This document shows positions 1-7,188 of a stretch of 30,486 nt of DNA, in pieces. The notes beneath the pieces were generated by a model. It saw nothing but the letters and a program-made list of their open reading frames with translations, searched no databases and had not been told where the DNA came from. The translations under genes and the position numbers were made by a program. The first letter of the stretch is position 1. Each line of letters starts with the position of its first letter. The stretch is from SLLG01 sp964403935 (GTDB lineage: Bacteria; Verrucomicrobiota; Verrucomicrobiia; Opitutales; Oceanipulchritudinaceae), in assembly GCA_964403935.1 (NCBI GenBank), contig CAYOIB010000028.1, positions 1 to 30,486 on the forward strand, written 5' to 3'.

Positions 1-1
1 G

Positions 2-79
2 AAGCGTTCTATGATTGATACGCATGCGCGAAAGGTGCCGTTGAGGCGGCAGTGCATGCTGCTGGGGCTGGCGCGCTAA
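2..79 (+). pseudogene. IS3-family transposase OrfB remnant
   Basis: The frame is open from the window edge to TAA at 77-79. It ends in a peptide whose core PLRRQCMLLGLAR matches the conserved N-terminus of IS3-family OrfB (usually an ID..HP.LSVRRQCELLGLSRSS-like stretch). It then stops at once, where the rest of the integrase core (DDE, about 250 residues) should follow. No DDE residues are present downstream. The motif and the stop are seen directly; the family call rests on this one short motif. It is most likely the scar of a decayed insertion sequence; part of it may lie left of the window. Confidence 0.5.
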
Positions 80-103
80 CCAACCAATAGGAAGCGTTTA
101 TTC

Positions 104-394
104 ATGGCGGTCGGGGTGATCGGCCGCAATTACGATTCCCTTAATCGTCTTCGAACGGTTGCCTTTTTCGGCTCCGGAATCGCGGCCCGGATGACGGAGT
201 ATCGCTACGATGACCAAAACGGACGCTTGGCCGCCGTCGAGTCCGAAGGGATTCGGCATGAATTTGAATATCTGCCGCCTGAAATCCGCTCTCACTTGTT
301 TCGGTCAATTTCCAGGACGAGTCATGAAACTTGCAAAGAAACCGGCTTTGCTTGCTCACTAAAGGAATGTCGACGGATGAAGACGCCGTGCTGA
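104..394 (+). pseudogene. RHS/YD-repeat protein fragment
   Basis: The open frame encodes about 60 residues that look like two YD repeats of an RHS protein: NYDSLNRLRTV, then YRYDDQNGRLAAVES ending in HEFEYLP. After about residue 60 the similarity fades, and the rest of the frame reads into the start of the next gene, overlapping it by 28 bases. RHS proteins are large secreted or surface toxins and matrix proteins of more than 1000 residues, so this can only be a remnant. It has no secretion signal, core domain or toxin tip. A short expressed hypothetical protein is possible but less likely. Together with the transposase scrap it marks a decayed mobile region bordering the glycan genes. Confidence 0.5.
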
Positions 395-1608
395 TTATGA
401 ACCCGTTGTCGGGTGAGCGCTTAACCTATGGAGAACTGCGGAGGGCGGTTGCCGCAGGTGAGGGTTATTTCCCCGTGTGTCGTCCGAAAGGTGCGATAGA
501 AGCGGTGCGGGCATTGTTGCTGGCGCTTTTGTGGGATCAGCCTTTGGCACTCTATGATCCCTTGCTGAGTGTTGCCGAACTCGCCGCCGTCGGAGAGAGA
601 AGGGAGGCGTTGGCGAGCGAGGTTCCCCTTTCAGGTGTAGCGTTGCCGGATGTTGCTTCGATGATCGCGCGGGCGGAGCAGGCGCGGAACTTTCGTCTGA
701 CGCTTCTGACTTCGGGCTCCACCGGATTGCCCAAGCAGGTGACGCACGGGATTGGAACCCTGGCGCGGGCGGTGCGGCGAGGCGGTGACCACGCATCCGC
801 GGTTTGGGCGCTGGTCTACAATCCCACGCATATCGCTGCCGTGCAGGTGGTGTTACAGGCATTTTTTAATCGAAATACGATCATCGATTGCTACCTGCAG
901 ACTCCTGATCAAGTGGCGGAGGCGATCCATCGCCAGGGTGTGACTCACGTGTCGGCAACCCCTTCTTTTTATCGGCTGTTGTTGCCGGGGGTGCCGCCGC
1001 AGACCGGTGTGTGTGTTGTGACTCTCGGGGGTGAGCGCGGGGATGCCCGGCTTATCGAGCGGTTGCAGAAGGCCTTTCCGAAGGCCCGTATCCGCAATAT
1101 CTATGCATCGACCGAGGCGGGAACGGTGCTTTCCGCCGATGGCGATACGTTTGGCATTCCGGATGATCTGCGGGACCGGGTGCGGATTCGGAATGGACAA
1201 GTTGAGATTCATGAATCACTCCTCGGGAGAGGGACGCAAGCGCATCTGGCGGACGCTTGGTATGGAACGGGGGATAAAGTCGAGATTGTATCAGAAAATC
1301 CACTGCGCTTTCGCTTTGCGGGGCGGGACCGCGAATGGGTTAATATTGGCGGCGAGAAGGTGGATCCTTCCGAGGTGGAGGATGCCCTTCTGGCGCATCC
1401 CCACATAAAGGCAGCCCGGGTTTTTGGGCGGGCAAACTCTGTTTTGGGTACCATCCTTTGCGCGGAGGTACAGGCGTCGGTGGGCTTGGATGAAGGGGCC
1501 CTGCGGGCGGCTTTAGCTCAACAGCTACATCCCGTGAAGATCCCGCGGTACATACGGTTTGTCGATGAGCTGCCGCAGGGGCGCACGGGCAAGCGGTTAT
1601 TGTCTTGA
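367..1608 (+). CDS. AMP-dependent acyl-CoA/acyl-ACP ligase (MenE-like, ANL family)
   Basis: This is an adenylate-forming ligase that should activate a carboxylic acid with ATP and pass the acyl group to CoA or an acyl carrier protein. Visible motifs, counted from ATG 367, are the phosphate loop LTSGSTGLPK (about 114-123), YASTEAGT (about 246-253), YGTGDK (about 299-304), the hinge region GRDREWVNIGGEKV (319-332) and the C-terminal catalytic lysine in GRTGK (about 409). At 413 residues it is short for the superfamily (500-600) and nearer to MenE-size members, with a reduced N-terminal domain. TTG 331 and ATG 397 are alternative starts; none has a well-placed ribosome site. It leads a run of same-strand genes (SDR, sugar transferase, sugar acyltransferase), so it probably supplies an acyl group for a glycan rather than for menaquinone. 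The substrate cannot be told from sequence. Confidence 0.85.
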   Translation: MSTDEDAVLIMNPLSGERLTYGELRRAVAAGEGYFPVCRPKGAIEAVRALLLALLWDQPLALYDPLLSVAELAAVGERREALASEVPLSGVALPDVASMIARAEQARNFRLTLLTSGSTGLPKQVTHGIGTLARAVRRGGDHASAVWALVYNPTHIAAVQVVLQAFFNRNTIIDCYLQTPDQVAEAIHRQGVTHVSATPSFYRLLLPGVPPQTGVCVVTLGGERGDARLIERLQKAFPKARIRNIYASTEAGTVLSADGDTFGIPDDLRDRVRIRNGQVEIHESLLGRGTQAHLADAWYGTGDKVEIVSENPLRFRFAGRDREWVNIGGEKVDPSEVEDALLAHPHIKAARVFGRANSVLGTILCAEVQASVGLDEGALRAALAQQLHPVKIPRYIRFVDELPQGRTGKRLLS

Positions 1609-1641
1609 AGGAGCCCGGCAGGGCGCTTGTTCTGAGAGGCA

Positions 1642-2385
1642 TTGAAGCTCTCCGATAACAACACGAAGAACATCCTCATAACGGGCGTTTCGCGCGGGCT
1701 CGGTCTGGAGATCGCACGGAAGGTGCTTGAGGCGGGCTGGACAGTTTACGGGGTCAGTCGAACGGAAAGTGCCGCTTGGAAAGAGCTGGCAGCAGGGTAT
1801 TCAGGGAAGGCCCGGTTTTTTGCTGCTGACCTCTCAAGTCCGGCAGCAGGGGAGGCGATCTTTCGGGATTTTGTGCCCTATGCCGTGCCGCTTCATGGCT
1901 TGGTGAACAATGCGGCCGAAGCCTACGACGATTTGATCACCAATATGGACTTGGAGCGGCTGGAGCGGATGTTTGCGACAAACGTCTATAGTCCGATGGC
2001 ACTGACGCGGGCGGTCATTCGCAACATGCTTCTTCATCGAACGGGCGGCTCTGTGATCTTCATTTCATCGGTGAGCACGGCGACAGGCTTCAAGGGGCTT
2101 TCCATGTATGCGGCGTCGAAAGGCGCGCTTGAAGCGTTTGCCCGCAATTTGGCGCGGGAATGGGGCCCGCGGGGCATCCGTTTCAACTGTGTGTCACCGG
2201 GCTTTATGGAGACGGAGATGAGCGCGAGCTTATCGGAGGAACAGCGCCAGAAAATCTACCGGCGGTCGGCCTTGAAGATGGCGACGGATCCAGCATCAGT
2301 CGCTTCGACGGTGCGCTTTCTCTTGTCGGATGAAGCCGCCTCGATCACCGGGCAGTGTATGAAAGTCGACGCGGGATCGACCTGA
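1642..2385 (+). CDS. SDR-family oxidoreductase (FabG-like 3-oxoacyl reductase)
   Basis: This is a 247-residue classical short-chain dehydrogenase/reductase that uses NAD(P)H. It shows the cofactor motif TGVSRGLG (14-21), NNAA (89-92), catalytic Ser143, and Tyr156/Lys160 in YAASK with the usual Ser-Tyr spacing of 13. The SPGFMETEM stretch and the C-terminal TGQCMKVDAGS are typical of FabG-like members. The start is TTG 1642, because an in-frame TGA lies 9 bases upstream and no in-frame ATG follows for about 100 codons. It lies 33 bases after the acyl ligase. In that context it may reduce an acyl-ACP or acyl-CoA 3-oxo group, or a sugar, during glycan building. The substrate is inferred only from context. 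Confidence 0.88.
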   Translation: MKLSDNNTKNILITGVSRGLGLEIARKVLEAGWTVYGVSRTESAAWKELAAGYSGKARFFAADLSSPAAGEAIFRDFVPYAVPLHGLVNNAAEAYDDLITNMDLERLERMFATNVYSPMALTRAVIRNMLLHRTGGSVIFISSVSTATGFKGLSMYAASKGALEAFARNLAREWGPRGIRFNCVSPGFMETEMSASLSEEQRQKIYRRSALKMATDPASVASTVRFLLSDEAASITGQCMKVDAGST

Positions 2386-2415
2386 GGTCTTTGCGCGGCG
2401 GAGGGAGCGGGCAGG

Positions 2416-3030
2416 ATGAAAAGATCCTTTGATATCGTCTTCAGCCTGTTGGGGTTGGTCGCCCTGAGTCCGGTGTTGCTGGGATTGGCGCTTTTGGTGC
2501 GGTGGCGCTTGGGGACGCCTGTGTTTTTTCGGCAGCGGCGGATTGGGTATGAGGGACGAGAATTTAATATCATAAAATTCCGGACGATGACTGATGCCCG
2601 AAATCGGAAAGGCGATCTGTTGCCCGATGCCGATCGACTGACTCCGTTTGGTCGGTTTTTAAGACAATCCAGTTTGGATGAGCTGCCGGAGTTGGTGAAT
2701 GTCCTGCGCGGGGAGATGAGCTTTGTCGGGCCGCGTCCTTTGCCAACGATTTATCGGGACCGCTATTCGACGGTGCAATGGCGGCGACACGAGGTCCGGC
2801 CGGGGATTACCGGGTGGGCGCAGGTGAATGGCCGCAATGCGACGACATGGGAGAAGCGTTTTGCCCATGACTTGGATTACGTTGAGAATCCATCTTTCAT
2901 CCGTGATCTGAAGATCCTTGCTTTGACAGGATGGAAGGTGATTCAGCGCGAAGGCATCCAGGCCGAGGGCTCAGCCACGATGCATGAGTTCATGGGAAAT
3001 GAATCTGAAAGCGGGACGAATGACGAATGA
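2416..3030 (+). CDS. PglC-type monotopic phosphoglycosyltransferase
   Basis: This is a bacterial sugar transferase that moves a phospho-sugar from a UDP-sugar to undecaprenyl phosphate at the inner membrane, the first membrane step of glycan assembly. In its 204 residues the order is an N-terminal re-entrant hydrophobic helix (about 5-30), TPVFFRQRRIG, the KFRTM motif (54-58), the catalytic Asp-Glu pair in SLDELPEL (Asp88-Glu89), SFVGPRPL, and VRPGITGWAQVNGRN. It has the short PglC-like form without the extra transmembrane domain of WcaJ/WbaP. It begins 30 bases after the SDR gene. The neighbouring PglD-like acyltransferase makes a diacetylbacillosamine-like UDP-sugar a likely donor, but this is inference. 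Confidence 0.93.
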   Translation: MKRSFDIVFSLLGLVALSPVLLGLALLVRWRLGTPVFFRQRRIGYEGREFNIIKFRTMTDARNRKGDLLPDADRLTPFGRFLRQSSLDELPELVNVLRGEMSFVGPRPLPTIYRDRYSTVQWRRHEVRPGITGWAQVNGRNATTWEKRFAHDLDYVENPSFIRDLKILALTGWKVIQREGIQAEGSATMHEFMGNESESGTNDE

Positions 3031-3124
3031 AGGGGGAGCAGGAGCGGTTTTGGAGAAATGAGCGGAGGCTTTCGGGAAATCTCGATTGCGCCTGCTTTTG
3101 GTGGCTGGTTTGCTTCATAATGAC

Positions 3125-3760
3125 ATGAGAGACTTATATATCATCGGTGCGGGGGGATTCGGACGTGAGTTGCTTGCATGGTTGCGACAGCATCCTGATT
3201 GCGGGCAGACCTGGGAACCTCGCGGGTTTATCGATGACAACGCTGAGGCATTGGCGGGCTTTGATGTTGGTTTGTCTATCGTCGGCCCTGTGAAGGAGAT
3301 CAAGCCAGACGCGGAGGATCTCTTTGTCTGTGGTCTCGGGCGTCCGGCGGCAAAGCGGGTGATGGTGAAGACGCTGCTCGAGCGTGGGGCCGAATTCTTG
3401 ACCTTTATTCATCCTACAGCGGTCGTGGGTGAGCGGGTGCGCCTCGGGCGGGGTACGGTGCTGTGCCCGGGTGTGATCTTGACGTGCGATCTGACGGTGG
3501 GTGAGTTTGTGCTCTTTAATTGCGCGGCTTCGGCGGGTCACGATGTAGCGGTGCAGGATTTTTGTACAATCAGTGGCCACGTGGATTTGACCAGTCGCAC
3601 AGTTCTTGAGCCCGACGTTTTCGTGGGTTCGCATGCCGTCGTCATTCCTGGTGTTCACGTGGGTGCGGGGGCCGTTATTGGTGCGGGGGCGGTTGTGATC
3701 CGAAAGGTGCGACCGAGGACGACGGTTTTCGGAAATCCTGCCCGGCCACTGGCGTCTTGA
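3125..3760 (+). CDS. PglD-like sugar O/N-acyltransferase (left-handed beta-helix)
   Basis: This is a 211-residue acyltransferase of the PglD/NeuD family, which acylates the 4-amino group of a UDP-sugar. It opens with the nucleotide-binding MRDLYIIGAGGFGREL, typical of the family N-terminus, and this is why ATG 3125 is preferred to an upstream TTG at 3086. From about residue 95 it shows hexapeptide repeats (GERVRLGRGTVL, VGAGAVIGAGAVV). The SAGHDV motif carries the probable catalytic His139, matching His125 of Campylobacter PglD. The gene closes the ligase-SDR-PglC run. An acyl-ligase in the same run raises the chance that the donor is not plain acetyl-CoA. That is a hypothesis. Confidence 0.9.
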   Translation: MRDLYIIGAGGFGRELLAWLRQHPDCGQTWEPRGFIDDNAEALAGFDVGLSIVGPVKEIKPDAEDLFVCGLGRPAAKRVMVKTLLERGAEFLTFIHPTAVVGERVRLGRGTVLCPGVILTCDLTVGEFVLFNCAASAGHDVAVQDFCTISGHVDLTSRTVLEPDVFVGSHAVVIPGVHVGAGAVIGAGAVVIRKVRPRTTVFGNPARPLAS

Positions 3761-3787
3761 AATCGGGCGTTTGTGCAGCTGTCGCTG

Positions 3788-3801
3788 GACCGAATACGGT
3801 C
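3788..3801 (+). terminator. Small hairpin after the glycan operon
   Basis: A perfect 5-bp stem GACCG/CGGTC with an AATA loop sits 28 bases after the PglD-like stop. No T-tract follows, so rho-independent termination is doubtful. It may be only a chance or REP-like hairpin. Confidence 0.2.
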
Positions 3802-3881
3802 GGCTTCGGCCTCGGTCGCGGAAGGCAGAGAAAGTATGTATTTTATTGGAACGGGTCGATGATGGCTGCCACTGTTAGGGA

Positions 3882-5960
3882 ATGTTTTGGATAAAGAATG
3901 TCGTCAGAGGCGGTGTCGTTGGTGCGCTGTTTTTTTTGGTTGTTTCGTGTGCGCCGCCGGAACAAGGGGCCGCACCAGGGGAGGCGACCTCTGTGGAAGC
4001 TTCCGCCGCTTACGAACGTTGGTTCATGCCAGGACCGTTGGGGTATGAGCCGGGCAGGCCTCAGCCAGAGGTCACGGAGCGGGCATTTCTTACACGGGCA
4101 TTGGGGGGGACGGATGTGGGAGACGGGGGTGTCTGGGCGCGGGCAAATCGCATTACGCCGCGGTTGAGTTTCTCCCATAATTTGAGCCGGGTGGTGCCGG
4201 GGACACTTTTTATGGAGTATCCGGAGTTCTTCCCGGAGCTTGGCGGTCAGCGCTGGGAGCCACCACGTAACCGCGTTAATTGGAATCCGGACCTCGGAAA
4301 CCCGGCCCTGGCGGAATACGTTGCGGGGGTGGCAAAGGCGTTTTTTACAGAACATCCGGAGGCCATGTCCTTCGCGCTGGGGACGAACGATGGGCTCGTC
4401 TACGGTGAATCCGGGGAGACCTTGCAGTGGGTCTATCCGCCGCGGTGGTTTCGCCAGCGTCCTGATTACAGTGATCTGATCTTTCAGTTCATGAACGCGG
4501 CAGCGGAGCATATCGAAGCCGAGTATCCGGATCGTTATCTCGGGGCCCTGGCCTATTATTGGTCGGAGAACGTGCCTTCGTTTCCGCTCCATCGACAGGT
4601 GTTGCCCTTTCTGACGGCGGACCGGAGCCAGTTTTATGATCCATCTTTCAAGGAGGAGGAGCTTGCTTTGCAGCGGGCTTGGGGAGCGTCGGGGGCGGAG
4701 CGGCTCGGGATCTATGACTACTCCTACGGGCGTGGATTTTTAATACCGAGAATCTATATGCATGCGTTTTCGGAGCATCTCGGAAATGCGCGGGAAGCGG
4801 GGTTCACCGATTACTTTGCCGAGATGAGTCCGAGTTGGGGCATCGATGGACCCCAACCTTGGGTTATGGCGCAACTGTTGCAGGATCCCGAACAAGAGGT
4901 GACCGCGCTTCTGAACGAATACTACGGGCGCTTCTTTGGTCCCGCAGCAGGGTCAATGAGGGCGTTTTTTGATTTGGCGGAGCGTCTCTGGACAGAGCAG
5001 GAGGGTCCGTCTTATTGGCTGAAGCATTTTAGAAACGAATCACAGGCGCTGGTAATTCCGGGGGAGGCTCGGCGCGAGCTGCGGCAGTATCTGGAGACCG
5101 CGGTGGCGGAGGCAGGCACCGATGAAGTGGTTGCGGCGCGGGTGGCTTTTGTGAGTCGAGCCTTTGGATTGACGGAGCGCTTTTTGGAGTTAGTCGACGT
5201 GCGGCGGGAACTGGGGGATGCTTTGTTTGCAGAACATCAGGCAGATGCGGGGTTTGAGGCTTTGCTTCACAAATACAATGAAGCGCGGGATGATCTGCTT
5301 GAATACGCCCGTTTGCTGACGGCAGAGGAGCCGTTGGCATTTCGCTCTCCGGACCTGAGCGGCTATTTGCTTCATGATCCAGGGCCCACTGCGAAGGCCC
5401 ATCTGACAGGAAGACTGGCATCTCCTGAGGCGGCTGTTGAGGGATTGGTTGCTGCGGAGTGGCCATTGGGGGATAGGACGGGTCAGGAGATAGCGGGGTT
5501 GCCTTATCGACTCGATCTTCCAGAAGCATGGCGGAGCCAGGTGGAGCCTTGGGAAAATCTAAAAACGGAGGTGCGCCGGGAGGGCGACGTGAGGGTGCTG
5601 CGCCTGGAGAATCATAAGGTAACGTCGTTTTGGCAGTGGGTGTCGATGCCGGACGATCATGTTGGGCAGGCTAAGATGGAGGTGCGGGGAGATCTGAGTC
5701 CCGGCGCTTATGTGTTGTTGTCCGTGCGTTGGGCCACGGCGGGGGGTGTTTTGGTTGGACCGAGCATTGATGTGCGGCTGCCGGAGGGGCAGTGGCCTGA
5801 GTGGGTACCGTTGCGGCAATTCATTGAATCGCCGCCCGAAGCCGAACTGGTACTCTTTCGGTGCCTGGTCGCGCACCAGCAAGCAGGCGACTGGATCGAG
5901 TTTGGGCGGCCGTCGCTTCTGTTTTGGACGGAAGAGAGTGCCGAGGGTCTGGAGGACTGA
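3882..5960 (+). CDS. DUF4838-domain lipoprotein
   Basis: This is a 692-residue predicted lipoprotein. Residues 1-22 form a signal sequence ending in LVVSC, with Cys23 as the lipidation site; lgt is present in this window. The body (about 60-400) resembles DUF4838, a family thought to be related to alpha-glucuronidase/hexosaminidase-type glycoside hydrolases. A typical stretch is FALGTNDGLVYGES, followed by repeated aromatic blocks such as YDYSYGRGF and SPSWGIDGPQPW. Residues about 400-490 look alpha-helical. The last 150 residues (from about 540) look like a beta-sandwich, perhaps carbohydrate-binding, ending in DWIEFGRPSLLFW. It lies 121 bases after the PglD-like gene and may trim or bind the surface glycan. 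No enzyme activity is proven for the family, and I cannot point to catalytic residues. Confidence 0.75.
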   Translation: MFWIKNVVRGGVVGALFFLVVSCAPPEQGAAPGEATSVEASAAYERWFMPGPLGYEPGRPQPEVTERAFLTRALGGTDVGDGGVWARANRITPRLSFSHNLSRVVPGTLFMEYPEFFPELGGQRWEPPRNRVNWNPDLGNPALAEYVAGVAKAFFTEHPEAMSFALGTNDGLVYGESGETLQWVYPPRWFRQRPDYSDLIFQFMNAAAEHIEAEYPDRYLGALAYYWSENVPSFPLHRQVLPFLTADRSQFYDPSFKEEELALQRAWGASGAERLGIYDYSYGRGFLIPRIYMHAFSEHLGNAREAGFTDYFAEMSPSWGIDGPQPWVMAQLLQDPEQEVTALLNEYYGRFFGPAAGSMRAFFDLAERLWTEQEGPSYWLKHFRNESQALVIPGEARRELRQYLETAVAEAGTDEVVAARVAFVSRAFGLTERFLELVDVRRELGDALFAEHQADAGFEALLHKYNEARDDLLEYARLLTAEEPLAFRSPDLSGYLLHDPGPTAKAHLTGRLASPEAAVEGLVAAEWPLGDRTGQEIAGLPYRLDLPEAWRSQVEPWENLKTEVRREGDVRVLRLENHKVTSFWQWVSMPDDHVGQAKMEVRGDLSPGAYVLLSVRWATAGGVLVGPSIDVRLPEGQWPEWVPLRQFIESPPEAELVLFRCLVAHQQAGDWIEFGRPSLLFWTEESAEGLED

Positions 5961-5976
5961 GCCGCAGCGCGTGGTC

Positions 5977-6975
5977 TTAAAATAGGGAAGGGGCTTTGGG
6001 TCTTCGACGGGGCCGTCGGAGTTGGTGGAGGGCGAGCTCGTTGTCGTGTTTATCTTTATGTAATGGCCAAGAGCGACGGGAGCGTCGTGTGGTGTCAGCG
6101 CAGCGCTCGACAAAATCTCGGGTCCCGATAATCGCTCCGCGTATGATCGCGTCCAGAAAGTGGCTTGCTGAGGAAGGAGGCTTCGCGCGGCCCTCAGATG
6201 AGGAGGAGAGGGGTGCTTCTGGAGCCCCAATGGCTTGGAGAAGGCGCTTATAAGACTGAATAAGAGCTTCCTGCTTCGGTGGTGTTGAGTTTAGGATGGA
6301 ACTGGGGCCCAGCATCCGAAGGAGCCTTTGGCGAGCCCGTGCGTCTCCTGAAAAGGCGGCCCCTGCGCCACTCCAGCGGTAGGCGGCGGCATCCTCCACA
6401 AGGTGTGCACGGACGGGATTAAGATCGATATAGGCCCCGACAAGACGCAGGACTGCGGGCTCATTTTCCACGAGAACACTTTGATAGCGCTCGGCCCAGA
6501 GCGTACCGGCCCGTTCGTGTGTCGCGTTGAACCATACGCTGAAGCGTTGTTTGAGGGTTTTCATGAAAGGAGCCAAGGTCCCCATGCGACTTCGGAGATG
6601 CGCACGCAATTCATCGGCGTCAGCGGCATCTTTATGGGCTAGTTTCGCTTCAACGCCCTCGGCATCAAGCTGGAGGTAGGGACAGCGTCTCGAGCCATAC
6701 AGACGGTGAAAGCGTCTAACGAGCTCAACATCATTGACTTCTGCTGCCTTGGGGTTGATGCGGACGAGGAGGTGAAAGTGGTTAGTCATGACACAATAAG
6801 TCAGGACTTCCACACCGCTGAAGGCCGCCACTGCGTTCAACATCTCGACGAAGACGCGCTTTGCTTCATCATCAAAAAGAAAGCTTTGGCCAGCGGTGCG
6901 GCAGAAGCAGTGATAGGCAGCAACAGCTTTGTTCATAACAATTCGCCGCGGTGAAGGTCGTCGATAAAGCGCCAT
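5977..6975 (-). CDS. REP-associated tyrosine transposase (RAYT, Y1/HUH family)
   Basis: This is a single-strand DNA transposase-like protein of the TnpA_REP group, which nicks and joins DNA at REP hairpins. It shows the HUH motif in MTNHFHLLV and, about 115 residues further, GAYIDLNPVRA, whose Tyr aligns with the catalytic helix (YIENQ-like) of IS200/IS605 TnpA. LKQRFSVWFN and GTLWAERYQSVLVE are family hallmarks. A C-terminal segment containing RGAIIGTRDFVE is shared with the second copy at the window's right end. ATG 6975 gives the usual N-terminus MALYRRPSPRRIV; an upstream ATG at 7029 would add an odd hydrophobic leader. It runs head-on toward the DUF4838 gene with only 16 bases between, and interrupts the glycan locus. 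RAYTs are usually single-copy, domesticated genes. Confidence 0.88.
   Translation of the reverse strand: MALYRRPSPRRIVMNKAVAAYHCFCRTAGQSFLFDDEAKRVFVEMLNAVAAFSGVEVLTYCVMTNHFHLLVRINPKAAEVNDVELVRRFHRLYGSRRCPYLQLDAEGVEAKLAHKDAADADELRAHLRSRMGTLAPFMKTLKQRFSVWFNATHERAGTLWAERYQSVLVENEPAVLRLVGAYIDLNPVRAHLVEDAAAYRWSGAGAAFSGDARARQRLLRMLGPSSILNSTPPKQEALIQSYKRLLQAIGAPEAPLSSSSEGRAKPPSSASHFLDAIIRGAIIGTRDFVERCADTTRRSRRSWPLHKDKHDNELALHQLRRPRRRPKAPSLF
6002..6021 (-). repeat. Near-perfect palindrome at the RAYT 3' end
   Basis: A 9-bp paired palindrome with arms CTTCGACGG and CCGTCGGAG (one G-T wobble) around a GG centre lies inside the last codons of the transposase gene. On the minus strand it is followed after about 20 bases by a T-rich stretch. 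It could be a REP-like hairpin recognised by the transposase or a weak terminator. It also encodes an arginine/proline-rich tail, so chance is possible. Confidence 0.35.
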
Positions 6976-7026
6976 GATCCCGAACATCAAAAAACAAAAA
7001 AGAAAAGGCAAGTAATTAATGCCCGC

Positions 7027-7070
7027 CATATAATAGTTGAGATTATTCTTTTGATTGAGGGAGGGAACGC
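7027..7070 (-). promoter_or_regulatory. Upstream block shared with the other RAYT gene
   Basis: Read on the minus strand, GCGTTCC (7070-7064) is followed by a pyrimidine then A-rich run and a TATTATATGG segment. The second transposase gene has the same order at 29212-29253 (GCGTTCC, A-rich run, AATATATTGTGG) with nearly the same spacing. The TATTAT element could serve as a -10 box. The similarity was aligned by eye; whether it is a promoter, a REP boundary or inherited from duplication is unknown. Confidence 0.4.
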
Positions 7071-7188
7071 CTTAGGGTGCTCTGCTTTCTTAGGGGAAGA
7101 TGATAAACATGGTTGAGATTCAATTTGGAGGAAGGGTCCGGGGCGCGGCATGCTGCGGGGGTGGCAAGGTTCGAGGAGGTGTGGGGCG

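Noticed and set aside
1..98. GAAGCGTT direct repeat (1-8 and 91-98) as target-site duplication of an insertion
   Set aside because: IS3 elements usually give 3-4 base duplications, and an 8-base repeat around 82 bases may be chance; kept only as a remark.
3843..4592. 249-codon minus-strand frame over the lipoprotein gene start
   Set aside because: Arg/Pro-rich antisense shadow; the plus-strand frame has a signal peptide, lipobox and domain pattern.
5977..6975. Possible loss of the catalytic tyrosine (LKQRFS instead of a Tyr-bearing motif) in both RAYTs
   Set aside because: The catalytic Tyr of this fold is more likely the one in GAYIDLNPVRA, matching YIENQ-type helices of IS200/IS605 TnpA, and it is present in both proteins.
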